Assembly (NCBI GenBank): GCA_903909375.1
Contig: CAIVVM010000047.1
Coordinates: 1 to 64,000 of the forward strand
Length of the DNA stretch: 64,000 nucleotides
Direction: 5' to 3'
Origin: an uncultured Alphaproteobacteria bacterium
GTDB lineage: Bacteria; Pseudomonadota; Alphaproteobacteria; Caulobacterales; Caulobacteraceae
Below are positions 8,783-16,517 of this stretch, one piece after another (position 1 is the stretch's first letter; every line of letters begins with the position of its first letter). A program made the translations under genes and the position numbers. The notes beneath the pieces are model-generated. The model had not been told where the DNA came from, ran no database searches, and worked only from the letters and a program-made list of their open reading frames with translations.

Positions 8783-10222
8783 ATGGCCCTTGAAGACTCA
8801 GCGATCGAGACGACCCCGGCGCCGGCACGATCCCAGGTGGACGAGCGCCGGTTCCTGGACGGGCCGGTCGCCCCCACGCTGATCCGGTTCGGCATGCCCT
8901 TGCTGGCCACCAACACCCTGATGTCGCTGTCGGGAAGCTGGGGGGCGGTGTGGGTCAGCCATGTGCTGGGGCCGGATGCGCTGACCGCCGTGGTCAACGC
9001 CAATCTCTTCATGTGGATGCTGACCGGCAGCGTCATGGGCGTGGGCTCGGCAGCGGGGATCGCCATCGGCCAGGCGCTGGGTCACGGCGACCGCAGCGTG
9101 GTCAAGAAGCTGACCGGCAACGCGATTACGTTTGCACTGATCGCCTCGTTCCTGTCGGCGGCCCTGGGCTTTGTGTTCGCGCCCGCCCTTCTGGATCTGA
9201 TCCACCTCCCGGCGTCGGCCCGAGAGATGGCCATCGACTACCTGCGATACACCTGCCTCTCGATGCCGCCCGTCTTCATCTTCTCGTTCCTGATGATGAT
9301 GCTGCGCGGGGTGGGCGACGCGCGGACGCCATTCCGTTTCTCGCTGATCGCCATCGTGCTGGGGCTGATCCTTTCACCGGCCCTGCTGGTGGGCTTCGGG
9401 GGTCTGCCGAAGATGGGGATCGCCGGTGTCGCGGTCGGCGGCATCCTGGCCTACAGCGTCGCCCTCCTGGCCCTGGTCGGCTACCTCTATGTTCGACACC
9501 ATCCCTTGGCACTCAGGCAGGAAGACCTGCACAACCTCAAGCCGGATGGCGCGCTGATCTGGATGCTGGTCACCAAAGGTGCGCCCATGGCGGCCGAGAA
9601 CATCATCGTTCAGGGCGCGTACTTCGTCCTGCTCAGCCTGGTGAATGCCCAGGGCGCCGCGACTGCCGCCGCCTACGCCGCCGCCGCCCAACTGTGGGGC
9701 TATGTCCAGATGCCGTCGGGCGCGATCGCCCAGTCCATGTCGGCGATGGCGGCGATCTGTATTGGCGCGGGCCGTTGGGACCGTGTTGGCCGGATTGCAT
9801 TTCAGGGGTGCCTGGTTTCGGTGGGGCTGACCCTGCTCGCCGCCGCCATCATATACCTATCCGGCGATCTTCCGCTGAAGCTGTTCCTGCCAGAGGGCGG
9901 GGAGGAGCTCGCGATTGCGCGTGATATCAACGAGATCGTCCTCTGGGGCTGGATTTTCCTGGCGATCACAAACGGGCTGTCAGCGATGGTTCGGGCAAAC
10001 TCGGCCATGCTGGCGCCGACCCTGATCTACGCGACGACGATGTGGGTCATGCGGGTGCCGTTTGCGCTGGCGCTCCTGCCGCTAATGGGCGCAGCGGCGA
10101 TCTGGTGGAGCTTTCCGCTGGGAACCATCGGCTCCGCCAGCCTGGCTTTCGCCTACTATCGCTGGGGCGGGTGGCGGAAGAACAAGCTGATGGTGGCCAG
10201 TGTGGTGGACCAGCGCGCCTGA
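8783..10222 (+). CDS. MATE-family multidrug efflux transporter
   Basis: A 479-residue inner-membrane antiporter with about 12 hydrophobic helices in two similar halves. Residues FLDGPVAPTLIRFGMPLL begin the first half, and MLVTKGAPMAAENIIVQG begins the second near residue 255. MATE proteins expel cationic drugs or metabolites using a sodium or proton gradient. No strong Shine-Dalgarno precedes ATG 8783. It follows the PepSY gene by about 60 nt on the same strand and may be co-transcribed. It ends 5 nt before the convergent gene at 10228. Confidence 0.92.
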   Translation: MALEDSAIETTPAPARSQVDERRFLDGPVAPTLIRFGMPLLATNTLMSLSGSWGAVWVSHVLGPDALTAVVNANLFMWMLTGSVMGVGSAAGIAIGQALGHGDRSVVKKLTGNAITFALIASFLSAALGFVFAPALLDLIHLPASAREMAIDYLRYTCLSMPPVFIFSFLMMMLRGVGDARTPFRFSLIAIVLGLILSPALLVGFGGLPKMGIAGVAVGGILAYSVALLALVGYLYVRHHPLALRQEDLHNLKPDGALIWMLVTKGAPMAAENIIVQGAYFVLLSLVNAQGAATAAAYAAAAQLWGYVQMPSGAIAQSMSAMAAICIGAGRWDRVGRIAFQGCLVSVGLTLLAAAIIYLSGDLPLKLFLPEGGEELAIARDINEIVLWGWIFLAITNGLSAMVRANSAMLAPTLIYATTMWVMRVPFALALLPLMGAAAIWWSFPLGTIGSASLAFAYYRWGGWRKNKLMVASVVDQRA

Positions 10223-10227
10223 GCCCG

Positions 10228-11295
10228 CTACTCGGCCCCTTCCTCCTTCACCGCACCGCGATTGCCTTCCATCTCACGGCCCTGGCGTTCCTCCTCGCGG
10301 GCGCCGGCGAGGATGCCTTGCAGCGCATAGTTGCCCTCGTGGCAGGCGTACTCATAGACCATCTCGCTTGACGCGTTGAACGCCTGCTCGCCCTTGACCG
10401 GCTCGGTGAAGGTCGCGGGATCGATGACCTCGAAGGTGTATTTGATCTGCTGCGGGGAAATACGGGTGAAGCGTTCGATCACCCGCATGTTCTCGGTGGC
10501 GCCGCGGAAGGTCTGGTCGCGCCGGAAGTTGGCGGTCTCGACCACCAGGGTGTCACCCTCCCAGCGCCCGATGCTGTCGCCCATCCACTGCCGGACAGAC
10601 GCCGGTTTGTGCGTGCTGTTCAGGCGGATGATCCGTGTGTCATGGACCATTTCGATCTGGATCATCACCTCATCGCCGGTCTGGGCGATCTGGTAGTGGT
10701 TGTTGTAGAGCACCGGCAACATCGGCGGGCCGGACGTCGAGCCAAAACCCACCAGGCAGCGCTCGCCCAGGGGGCGCCGTTCCGGCCCGTCGAAGTTGCC
10801 CAGCCGGCCATTGCCGAAGGCCGCGCGCTGGCGGGCGAGGGCGGCGGCGCTCAAGGGCAAGCGGCCGTTCTTTGGTTCAACCAGGATGGACGAGCGGGCC
10901 TCGCCGCCGATGCGGATCACCTTGGTTCCCGGCGCCACCCAGAAGGCGTTGTAACCGCAGGCCGGGCCGCTGGAGCCGTCGCCGCAGGTGGGCAGATCAT
11001 CGACCCCGGTCTTCTGGTCGGTAGGTCGGCCCGCGACGTCCATGGCCCTGGCCGTCACGCCTTCGATCCGGCGCGCTTCATCTTCGGACAGGACAAGCCG
11101 GTCGCCGAAGCGCGGATCGCGTTCCAGACGGGTGATGGTGGCGTTGGTCCAGACGCCGGAGAGGTCCGGGTGACCCCAGACGTTCCGCGGCGCCTTCCAT
11201 GCGGAAGCCTTGGCGGCGGGGGGCTGAGTCTGGGCGGCGGCTGGCAGGGCCAGGCCAAGGCAGGCAGAGACGAGCACCAGGGCGCGTAAAGTCAT
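10228..11295 (-). CDS. exported protein of unknown function (PDLSGVWT family)
   Basis: A 355-residue protein with a signal peptide (MTLRALVLVSACLGLALPAAAQ). The GHPDLSGVWTN motif near residue 45 is typical of a large uncharacterised secreted family in Caulobacterales and Acidobacteria. The C-terminal part (VRQWMGDSIGRWEGDTLVVETANF) is also characteristic. GGGAGG about 7 nt upstream fixes ATG 11295 over the ORF start 18 nt earlier. The C-terminus is charged (EEERQGREMEGNRGAVKEEGAE). The repeated 'W.GDTLVVET' block suggests a beta-rich fold. No catalytic residues are recognised and the role is unknown. Confidence 0.75.
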   Translation of the reverse strand: MTLRALVLVSACLGLALPAAAQTQPPAAKASAWKAPRNVWGHPDLSGVWTNATITRLERDPRFGDRLVLSEDEARRIEGVTARAMDVAGRPTDQKTGVDDLPTCGDGSSGPACGYNAFWVAPGTKVIRIGGEARSSILVEPKNGRLPLSAAALARQRAAFGNGRLGNFDGPERRPLGERCLVGFGSTSGPPMLPVLYNNHYQIAQTGDEVMIQIEMVHDTRIIRLNSTHKPASVRQWMGDSIGRWEGDTLVVETANFRRDQTFRGATENMRVIERFTRISPQQIKYTFEVIDPATFTEPVKGEQAFNASSEMVYEYACHEGNYALQGILAGAREEERQGREMEGNRGAVKEEGAE

Positions 11296-11373
11296 TTCAG
11301 AGCCTCCCGACAAACCGGATATTCCAATCCGTTACCGCGGAGGATAGGCCGTAAATTCGAAACGGAAAGGCCT

Positions 11374-12333
11374 TTAGCCGGTCGGCGGAACCACACGCAG
11401 TGGAGGCCTGACCAGTACCAGCCTCTTGCCGCCAAGATCCAGGCCCAAGCGGTACTGGCGAAATAGCCCCGCGCCCAGGAGGCCTTCCGGGCCGCCGGCG
11501 CCGAACGCGGGGCGATAGATCTGAATGTCCACCGCCGGGAGATCCAGAATTCCAATCCGGACGGAGCGCGCGGTGACGATCCGGTTCAGGCTGAACCCGC
11601 CCAGATTGACAGAGTGCGCGGCGCCCTGCGTGCGGCCCGGGGAAAGCAGGCCCGCCTTGCGCGCAGCGGCTTCTGACAGCGCCAGCAGGCGGCTGGAACC
11701 TGTGTCCACGAGCACATCGACCGGATCGGCGTCCTCAATCTTCACGGCCACCACGGGCGCGCCGCCGCGCCGCCGCAGCGGCAGGTCGATGCCGTCACGC
11801 GAGGGCTGGTAGGCGCCTGTGCTGAGGAACCGGACGCGCGCGCCCGGGAAGTCCGCCTCGACCACGAGGTGGCGCAGGAGGTCACGGCCAATCAACATCT
11901 GAAAGTCCCGCCCGCTGAGGGCCGAGACTCCCGCCAGATCCAGTGCCGCAGCGTGTAGCCCAGGGACTGAAAGTCCGGGCATGGCCAGGTCCAGGGTGAC
12001 CGAGTGGGTCAGGTCCGGTTTTCCGCTCACGCCAAAAGCCAGCATAGGCGCCGTCAAAGGCCGGCGCAGTCCCAGACGATGGGCGAGCTCGCCGTCGACG
12101 GCGGTCATCTGTGCGCCGGAATCGACAATTGCGCGGATAGGTACGCCGTTCACAGCCACGGTGAGATCGATCAGTCCGCCGCCCGGGGACATCGCCATCC
12201 AGGGTGTGTCGCGACCGTTGGTCAGTCGCACGTCCGGTGGCGGCCAGGGCAGACGGTCGCGTACCAGCCAGACGCCGGCCACGCCGGAGGCCAGAAGCGC
12301 CGCGCGTGAGAGCAGGGCGCGGCGTGTGGTCAC
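11374..12333 (-). CDS. exported retropepsin/pepsin-like aspartic peptidase
   Basis: A 319-residue protein with an N-terminal hydrophobic segment (ALLSRAALLASGVAGVWLV), so it is exported or anchored. Two catalytic-type triads are visible: IVDSGAQMTAVD near residue 70 and VLVDTGSSRLLAL near 210. Each is followed by a hydrophobic-hydrophobic-Gly element. Two lobes in one chain make a pepsin-like single-chain enzyme built from retropepsin-like halves. Start is GTG at 12333, which overlaps the GH84 stop as GTGA, so the pair is coupled. Target proteins are unknown. Confidence 0.82.
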   Translation of the reverse strand: MTTRRALLSRAALLASGVAGVWLVRDRLPWPPPDVRLTNGRDTPWMAMSPGGGLIDLTVAVNGVPIRAIVDSGAQMTAVDGELAHRLGLRRPLTAPMLAFGVSGKPDLTHSVTLDLAMPGLSVPGLHAAALDLAGVSALSGRDFQMLIGRDLLRHLVVEADFPGARVRFLSTGAYQPSRDGIDLPLRRRGGAPVVAVKIEDADPVDVLVDTGSSRLLALSEAAARKAGLLSPGRTQGAAHSVNLGGFSLNRIVTARSVRIGILDLPAVDIQIYRPAFGAGGPEGLLGAGLFRQYRLGLDLGGKRLVLVRPPLRVVPPTG

Positions 12334-13397
12334 TGTGTCTGCAGTTCTTCCGCGCCCAGGTTGAAGGCCCCATCCAGCCAGGCGGTGATCTCTCGGGCTG
12401 CCGGGTGATCAAAGGCGGCGAACCGAGCTTTCAGGCGCGCCTTGCGCTCATCATCGAGACCCTTGAGGCCCGTGTCCTCAAGCAGCAACAACGTGCGTTC
12501 CACGGCATTGGCAAGGTCCGGGCCGAGTACAGTCATCGCCGCGCGGCGGAAGGCCGCCAGATATTCGTAAGCCTCGCCCTGCGCATAGCTCTCCGCCAGC
12601 GTCAGGGCTGGAATGCGCGACAGCACAGCTTGCGAGGCCGTGTTGATGGCGTGGCCGGAGATGTGTGCGGCGATCGAGGCCGGGCGGCCGGTGAAGGCGC
12701 GCAGATGCAGATGCTGGCTCATCCGCGGGCCGTCATTGACGGGATAGTTGTCCCAGAGGAACGGTTTGCGGCGCATCTGTTCGGTTACGCGCGCCAGATG
12801 GCCGGGAGAATACTCGCGGGAGCAAACCTCTTCGCCGGTCCACATCAGCTGGATCGCGGGATCGAGGCCGGAGCCCAGATCTTCCAGATAGTTGGCGGGC
12901 CGCTGGCCGAATGCCCGGTCCAGCACCGGGTCGTCGGTGTAGTAGCTGGGGCAGGCGATGACCCGCGATGCGGTCGTACGCCCGGCGATCCAGTGGATGA
13001 TCTCGACCTGGCGCGCGGCAAGACCTGGCAGGTCGCCCTTCATGTCGTCGAAGAATACTCCGAGATCGGCCAGGCCCAGGCTTTCGAGCTGGGCCAGCTT
13101 GGCGGCGAGCGCAGCCTTCGCGTCCTCATCGAAACCCAGGAACAGCTCGTAGGGGCTGAGGCCCACGCCGAAGCGAACCCCGGCGTCGCGACAGGTCCCG
13201 GCGAAGGCGCCCAGCGCCGCGAGTTCGGCGTCGGGATAGGGCTCGCGCCAACGGCGGCGTAAGTAGCCGTCCGCCTTCGGGGCATAGAGGTAGAAGCTGT
13301 AGCCGTGCGGCGCCAGCGCCCGAACCATGTCGGCCCGCTCTGTCCAGCTGTAGGGACGACCGAAGAAACCTTCGATGATTCCGAGATCGATGCTCAT
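12330..13397 (-). CDS. GH84-family beta-N-acetylglucosaminidase (O-GlcNAcase-like)
   Basis: A 355-residue glycoside hydrolase. The opening GIIEGFFGRPYSWTERADM is the family 84 signature, and FFDDMKGD near residue 118 supplies the catalytic Asp pair used in substrate-assisted catalysis through an oxazoline. MWTGEEVCS and LWDNYPVNDG are further GH84 landmarks. There is no signal peptide, so it appears cytoplasmic, and it lacks the extra domains of secreted clostridial enzymes. Substrates could be O-GlcNAc proteins or cell-wall fragments. It is the first gene of a pair coupled to the aspartic peptidase. Confidence 0.88.
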   Translation of the reverse strand: MSIDLGIIEGFFGRPYSWTERADMVRALAPHGYSFYLYAPKADGYLRRRWREPYPDAELAALGAFAGTCRDAGVRFGVGLSPYELFLGFDEDAKAALAAKLAQLESLGLADLGVFFDDMKGDLPGLAARQVEIIHWIAGRTTASRVIACPSYYTDDPVLDRAFGQRPANYLEDLGSGLDPAIQLMWTGEEVCSREYSPGHLARVTEQMRRKPFLWDNYPVNDGPRMSQHLHLRAFTGRPASIAAHISGHAINTASQAVLSRIPALTLAESYAQGEAYEYLAAFRRAAMTVLGPDLANAVERTLLLLEDTGLKGLDDERKARLKARFAAFDHPAAREITAWLDGAFNLGAEELQTQ

Positions 13398-13472
13398 GTG
13401 CCGAGACTAACGGCAGGCGTTGCGTTGACGATGTAAATTTGTAAGGTCGCCACCGAAAAAGGAGCCGCGATC

Positions 13473-14630
13473 ATGAACCCCGCCGCAGAGTTCGACATCA
13501 TCGTCTATGGCGCTACCGGATACACTGGCCGCCTCGTCGCCGAGCATCTGGCTGCGCGATATGGCGTCGGCGGCGAAGTCAAATGGGCGATGGCCGGGCG
13601 CTCGGCGGCGAAACTGGCCGAGGTGCGTGACGAAATCGGCGCGCCCAAGGACACGCCCCTGATCGTGGCCGACGCGTCGAATGCGGATTCGGTCTCGGCG
13701 ATGGTCAACCGCGCCAAGGCGATCATCACGACGGTTGGGCCCTATCAACTCTATGGCTCGGACCTGGTGGCGGCCTGTGCGAAGGCCGGCACGGACTATC
13801 TGGACCTGAGTGGCGAGCCCAACTGGATGCGTCAGATGATCGACGCCCATGACGCAGCGGCCAAGGCGTCAGGCGCGCGGATCCTGCACTCGGTGGGCTT
13901 TGACTCGGTGCCGTTCGAACTGGGCGTCTACTTCTGCCAGGAAACGGCGAAGGCGAAGCTGGGTGGGGTTGTTCCACGCGTGAAGGGACGGGTGCGGGGC
14001 ATGCAGGGCGGCCTGTCCGGCGGCACGGCGGCCAGCGGGGCGGCCACCATGGCCGCGATCCAGAAGGATCCGTCGATGCTGGCGATTATGATGAGCCCCT
14101 TCGGGCTGACGCCGGGCTTTCAGGGCCCCGCCCAGCCCACCGGTCAGGAGGCCGGGGAAGATCCCGACGTTGGACCGGTCGCACCGTTCATGATGGCGGT
14201 GATCAATTCCAAGAACGTGCACCGCTCGAATTTGCTGATGGGTCACGCCTATGGCCAGGACTTCGTCTACGACGAAATGGTGATGAGTTCGCCGGAGTCC
14301 GGCGGGCCAGGATTCACCGACATGGCCTCGTTGCCGGGCGGCGTGCCCAAGCCGGGCGACGGCCCGACCAAGGCCGAACGTGAGGCAGGTTTCTACGACA
14401 TCCTGTTCGTGGGCATCGCCGCCGACGGCCGCCAGGTGCGGGTATCGGTAAAGGGCGACATGGACCCGGGATATGGTTCCACGTCCAAGATGCTGGCCGA
14501 GGCGGCGATCTGTCTCGTGCGCGCGCCCGACGTTGCGGGCGGTGTCTGGACCCCGGGCGCGGCGCTGCAGGGGCGGCTGGTGGACCGACTGCAGACCCAC
14601 GCGGGCCTCAGCTTCGTTGTTGAGAGCTGA
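13473..14630 (+). CDS. saccharopine dehydrogenase-family / trans-acting enoyl reductase
   Basis: A 385-residue NAD(P)-binding protein starting with a Rossmann motif (IIVYGATGYTGRLVAEHLA). Downstream elements GRSAAKLAEV, TTVGPYQLYGSDLVAACA and HSVGFDSVPFELGVY match the saccharopine-dehydrogenase-like group that includes mycobacterial trans-acting enoyl reductases. AAAGGAG lies 9 nt before ATG 13473. It is divergent from the GH84 gene and ends 3 nt from the convergent hydroxybutyrate dehydrogenase. The substrate is not evident; a lipid or polyketide enoyl group is one option. Confidence 0.85.
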   Translation: MNPAAEFDIIVYGATGYTGRLVAEHLAARYGVGGEVKWAMAGRSAAKLAEVRDEIGAPKDTPLIVADASNADSVSAMVNRAKAIITTVGPYQLYGSDLVAACAKAGTDYLDLSGEPNWMRQMIDAHDAAAKASGARILHSVGFDSVPFELGVYFCQETAKAKLGGVVPRVKGRVRGMQGGLSGGTAASGAATMAAIQKDPSMLAIMMSPFGLTPGFQGPAQPTGQEAGEDPDVGPVAPFMMAVINSKNVHRSNLLMGHAYGQDFVYDEMVMSSPESGGPGFTDMASLPGGVPKPGDGPTKAEREAGFYDILFVGIAADGRQVRVSVKGDMDPGYGSTSKMLAEAAICLVRAPDVAGGVWTPGAALQGRLVDRLQTHAGLSFVVES

Positions 14631-14633
14631 GAC

Positions 14634-15419
14634 TCAGGCCGCCGTCCAGCCGCCATCCATTGACAGATTCGCGCCTGTGATCTGGCTGGCGGCGTCCGAG
14701 CACAGGAAGACGGCCATGGCCGCCACCTGATCCGAGGTCACGAACTGCTTGGTGGGTTGGGCGGCCAGCAGGACGTCGTTGATCACCTGCGCCTTGGACA
14801 TGCCGCGGGCGGCCATGGTGTCGGGGATCTGCTTCTCCACCAGCGGCGTCCAGACGTAGCCGGGGCTGATGCAGTTGACGGTGATCTTCGAGGCCGCCAC
14901 TTCGAGCGCTGCCGTCTTGGTGAGACCGACCAGGCCGTGCTTCGCCGCCACATAGGCCGACTTGAAGGGCGAGGCGACCAGGCTGTGGGCCGAGGCAGTG
15001 GAGATGATCCGGCCCCACTGGCGCGCCTTCATCCCCGGAATTGCCGCGCGCATGGCGTGGAAGGCTGAAGACAGATTGATCGCCAGGATCTGGTTCCATT
15101 TGTCGACCGGGAACTCATCGACGGGCGCCACGTGCTGGATCCCGGCGTTGTTGACCAGGATGTCCACCCCGCCAAATCTTGCCTCGGCCGCGGCGATCAT
15201 GGCGGCAATGGCTGCGCCATCGGTCATGTCCGCACCGTCATAGCTGGCCTTGACCCCGAATTCGGCTTCGATGCCGGCCCGCTCGGCCTCGATGGCGGCG
15301 GGGTCGCCAAACCCGTTGAGAACCACATTGGCGCCTTCCCGGGCCATGGCGCGGGCGATGGCCAGACCGATCCCGCTGGTGGATCCGGTGATCAGGGCGG
15401 TCTTGTTTGCGAGGGTCAT
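14634..15419 (-). CDS. bdhA: 3-hydroxybutyrate dehydrogenase (SDR)
   Basis: A 261-residue short-chain dehydrogenase expected to oxidise (R)-3-hydroxybutyrate to acetoacetate with NAD, the last step of polyhydroxybutyrate use. The cofactor motif is TGSTSGIGLAIA at residue 11 onward, NNAG follows near 90, and the catalytic Ser and Tyr-Lys are in ISTASAHSLVASPFKSAYVAAK. The pattern SAHSLVASPFKSAYVAAKHG and the tail GWTAA are typical of this enzyme rather than generic SDRs. GGAG precedes ATG 15419. It fits with the CoA-ester genes elsewhere in the window. Confidence 0.92.
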   Translation of the reverse strand: MTLANKTALITGSTSGIGLAIARAMAREGANVVLNGFGDPAAIEAERAGIEAEFGVKASYDGADMTDGAAIAAMIAAAEARFGGVDILVNNAGIQHVAPVDEFPVDKWNQILAINLSSAFHAMRAAIPGMKARQWGRIISTASAHSLVASPFKSAYVAAKHGLVGLTKTAALEVAASKITVNCISPGYVWTPLVEKQIPDTMAARGMSKAQVINDVLLAAQPTKQFVTSDQVAAMAVFLCSDAASQITGANLSMDGGWTAA

Positions 15420-15521
15420 TCAGAGCTCCGGGGCGTCTGGAAGGGCAGGGGCAACGTCATGACCCATCCGGGCCTGAACGGCCACCGCCCGAATGATGAT
15501 ACCGGCCGCGATTGGTTCGCC

Positions 15522-15547
15522 AACCTCCCCCATGAATGGGGGAGGTT
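15522..15547. repeat. perfect 10-bp inverted repeat, REP/terminator-like
   Basis: AACCTCCCCC-atgaat-GGGGGAGGTT forms a perfect 10-bp stem with a 6-nt loop, 18 nt downstream of the radC stop codon and about 100 nt upstream of bdhA. C-rich palindromes like this are dispersed repeats in many Caulobacterales and sphingomonad genomes. It could end the radC transcript, but the minus-strand flank has no U-run; the pyrimidine-rich CTTCTCTTCTC flank is on the plus strand. Confidence 0.6.
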
Positions 15548-15564
15548 CTTCTCTTCTCGTCGGC

Positions 15565-16311
15565 TCACATCAGCCCCAGCGCCTTGAAGCTGGCTACGCC
15601 GTCGCGGCCGACCACCAGATGGTCGTGGATGGTGATGCGCAGCGGTCGGGCGGCGTCTACGATCTGGCGGGTCATGTCGACGTCGGCGGATGAGGGGGTC
15701 GGGTCGCCCGACGGGTGGTTGTGCACCAGGATCACCGCGCTGGCCGATAGTTCGAGCGCGCGGCGAACCACTTCGCGCGGATAGACCGGCGCATGATCCA
15801 CCGTGCCGCGGTTCATGATCTCATCGGCGATGAGCTGGTTCTTCTTGTCGAGGAAGAGGACGCGAAACTGTTCGCGTGCTTCATGGGCCAGAGCCGTCTT
15901 CACATAGGCCAGCAGCGCGGCCCAGGATGAGATCACCGGGCGACGGACTACCTGTTCGCGCGCCGTGCGCAGGCCGGCCTCGTGCAGGAGCTTCAGGTCC
16001 AGGGCCACGGCGTCTCCTACGCCAGCCACCGTGCGCAGGTCCTCTGCCGTTGCGCCCAGCACCGCGCCCAGCGATCCGAACCTGGCGAGAAGTTGCTTGG
16101 CCAGCGGCTTGACGTCGCCGCGCGGAACAGAGCGGAACAGAAGGAGCTCCAGCACCTCATAGTCCGGCAGGGCGGGCAGGCCGCCTGCCATCGCACGCTC
16201 TCGCAACCGCTCCCGGTGGCCCGCATAGTGAGGACGTGGAGTCGCCGGGGAACGTGTCTGCCACAGGTCCGGCTGGGGGGCGGTGTCTTCGACGGCGAAG
16301 GGGCGGCTCAT
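15565..16311 (-). CDS. radC: RadC-family JAB-domain protein
   Basis: A 248-residue member of the RadC family. An N-terminal helix-hairpin-helix-like region ([33 protein letters not shown]) is followed by the JAMM/MPN+ metal site [16 protein letters not shown] near residue 195. Despite the name, a DNA-repair role is not established; metalloprotease or nuclease-like activity has been proposed. The ORF track opens at a TTG at 16329, but ATG 16311 (MSRPFAVED) is the more usual start. Some RadC homologues sit on mobile elements; this one is in a normal GC-rich context. Confidence 0.92.
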   Translation of the reverse strand: MSRPFAVEDTAPQPDLWQTRSPATPRPHYAGHRERLRERAMAGGLPALPDYEVLELLLFRSVPRGDVKPLAKQLLARFGSLGAVLGATAEDLRTVAGVGDAVALDLKLLHEAGLRTAREQVVRRPVISSWAALLAYVKTALAHEAREQFRVLFLDKKNQLIADEIMNRGTVDHAPVYPREVVRRALELSASAVILVHNHPSGDPTPSSADVDMTRQIVDAARPLRITIHDHLVVGRDGVASFKALGLM

Positions 16312-16517
16312 TTCGCTAATGTTCCGCAAGTGTTCCGTTTCTGCAAGTGCGAAGCGGACATCCCTGATCGGAAAGCCAGACCACAGGTCGCGCGACGCTC
16401 TGGAAGCTATCCGTTTCAGATGGAATCATCGGGATCGGATAAACCGGCTCGTTTTCATACATTTAGAGCGCAACGGGCGCTTGCGCCGGTATTCACTTCA
16501 AACTGTCACGCTCACAT

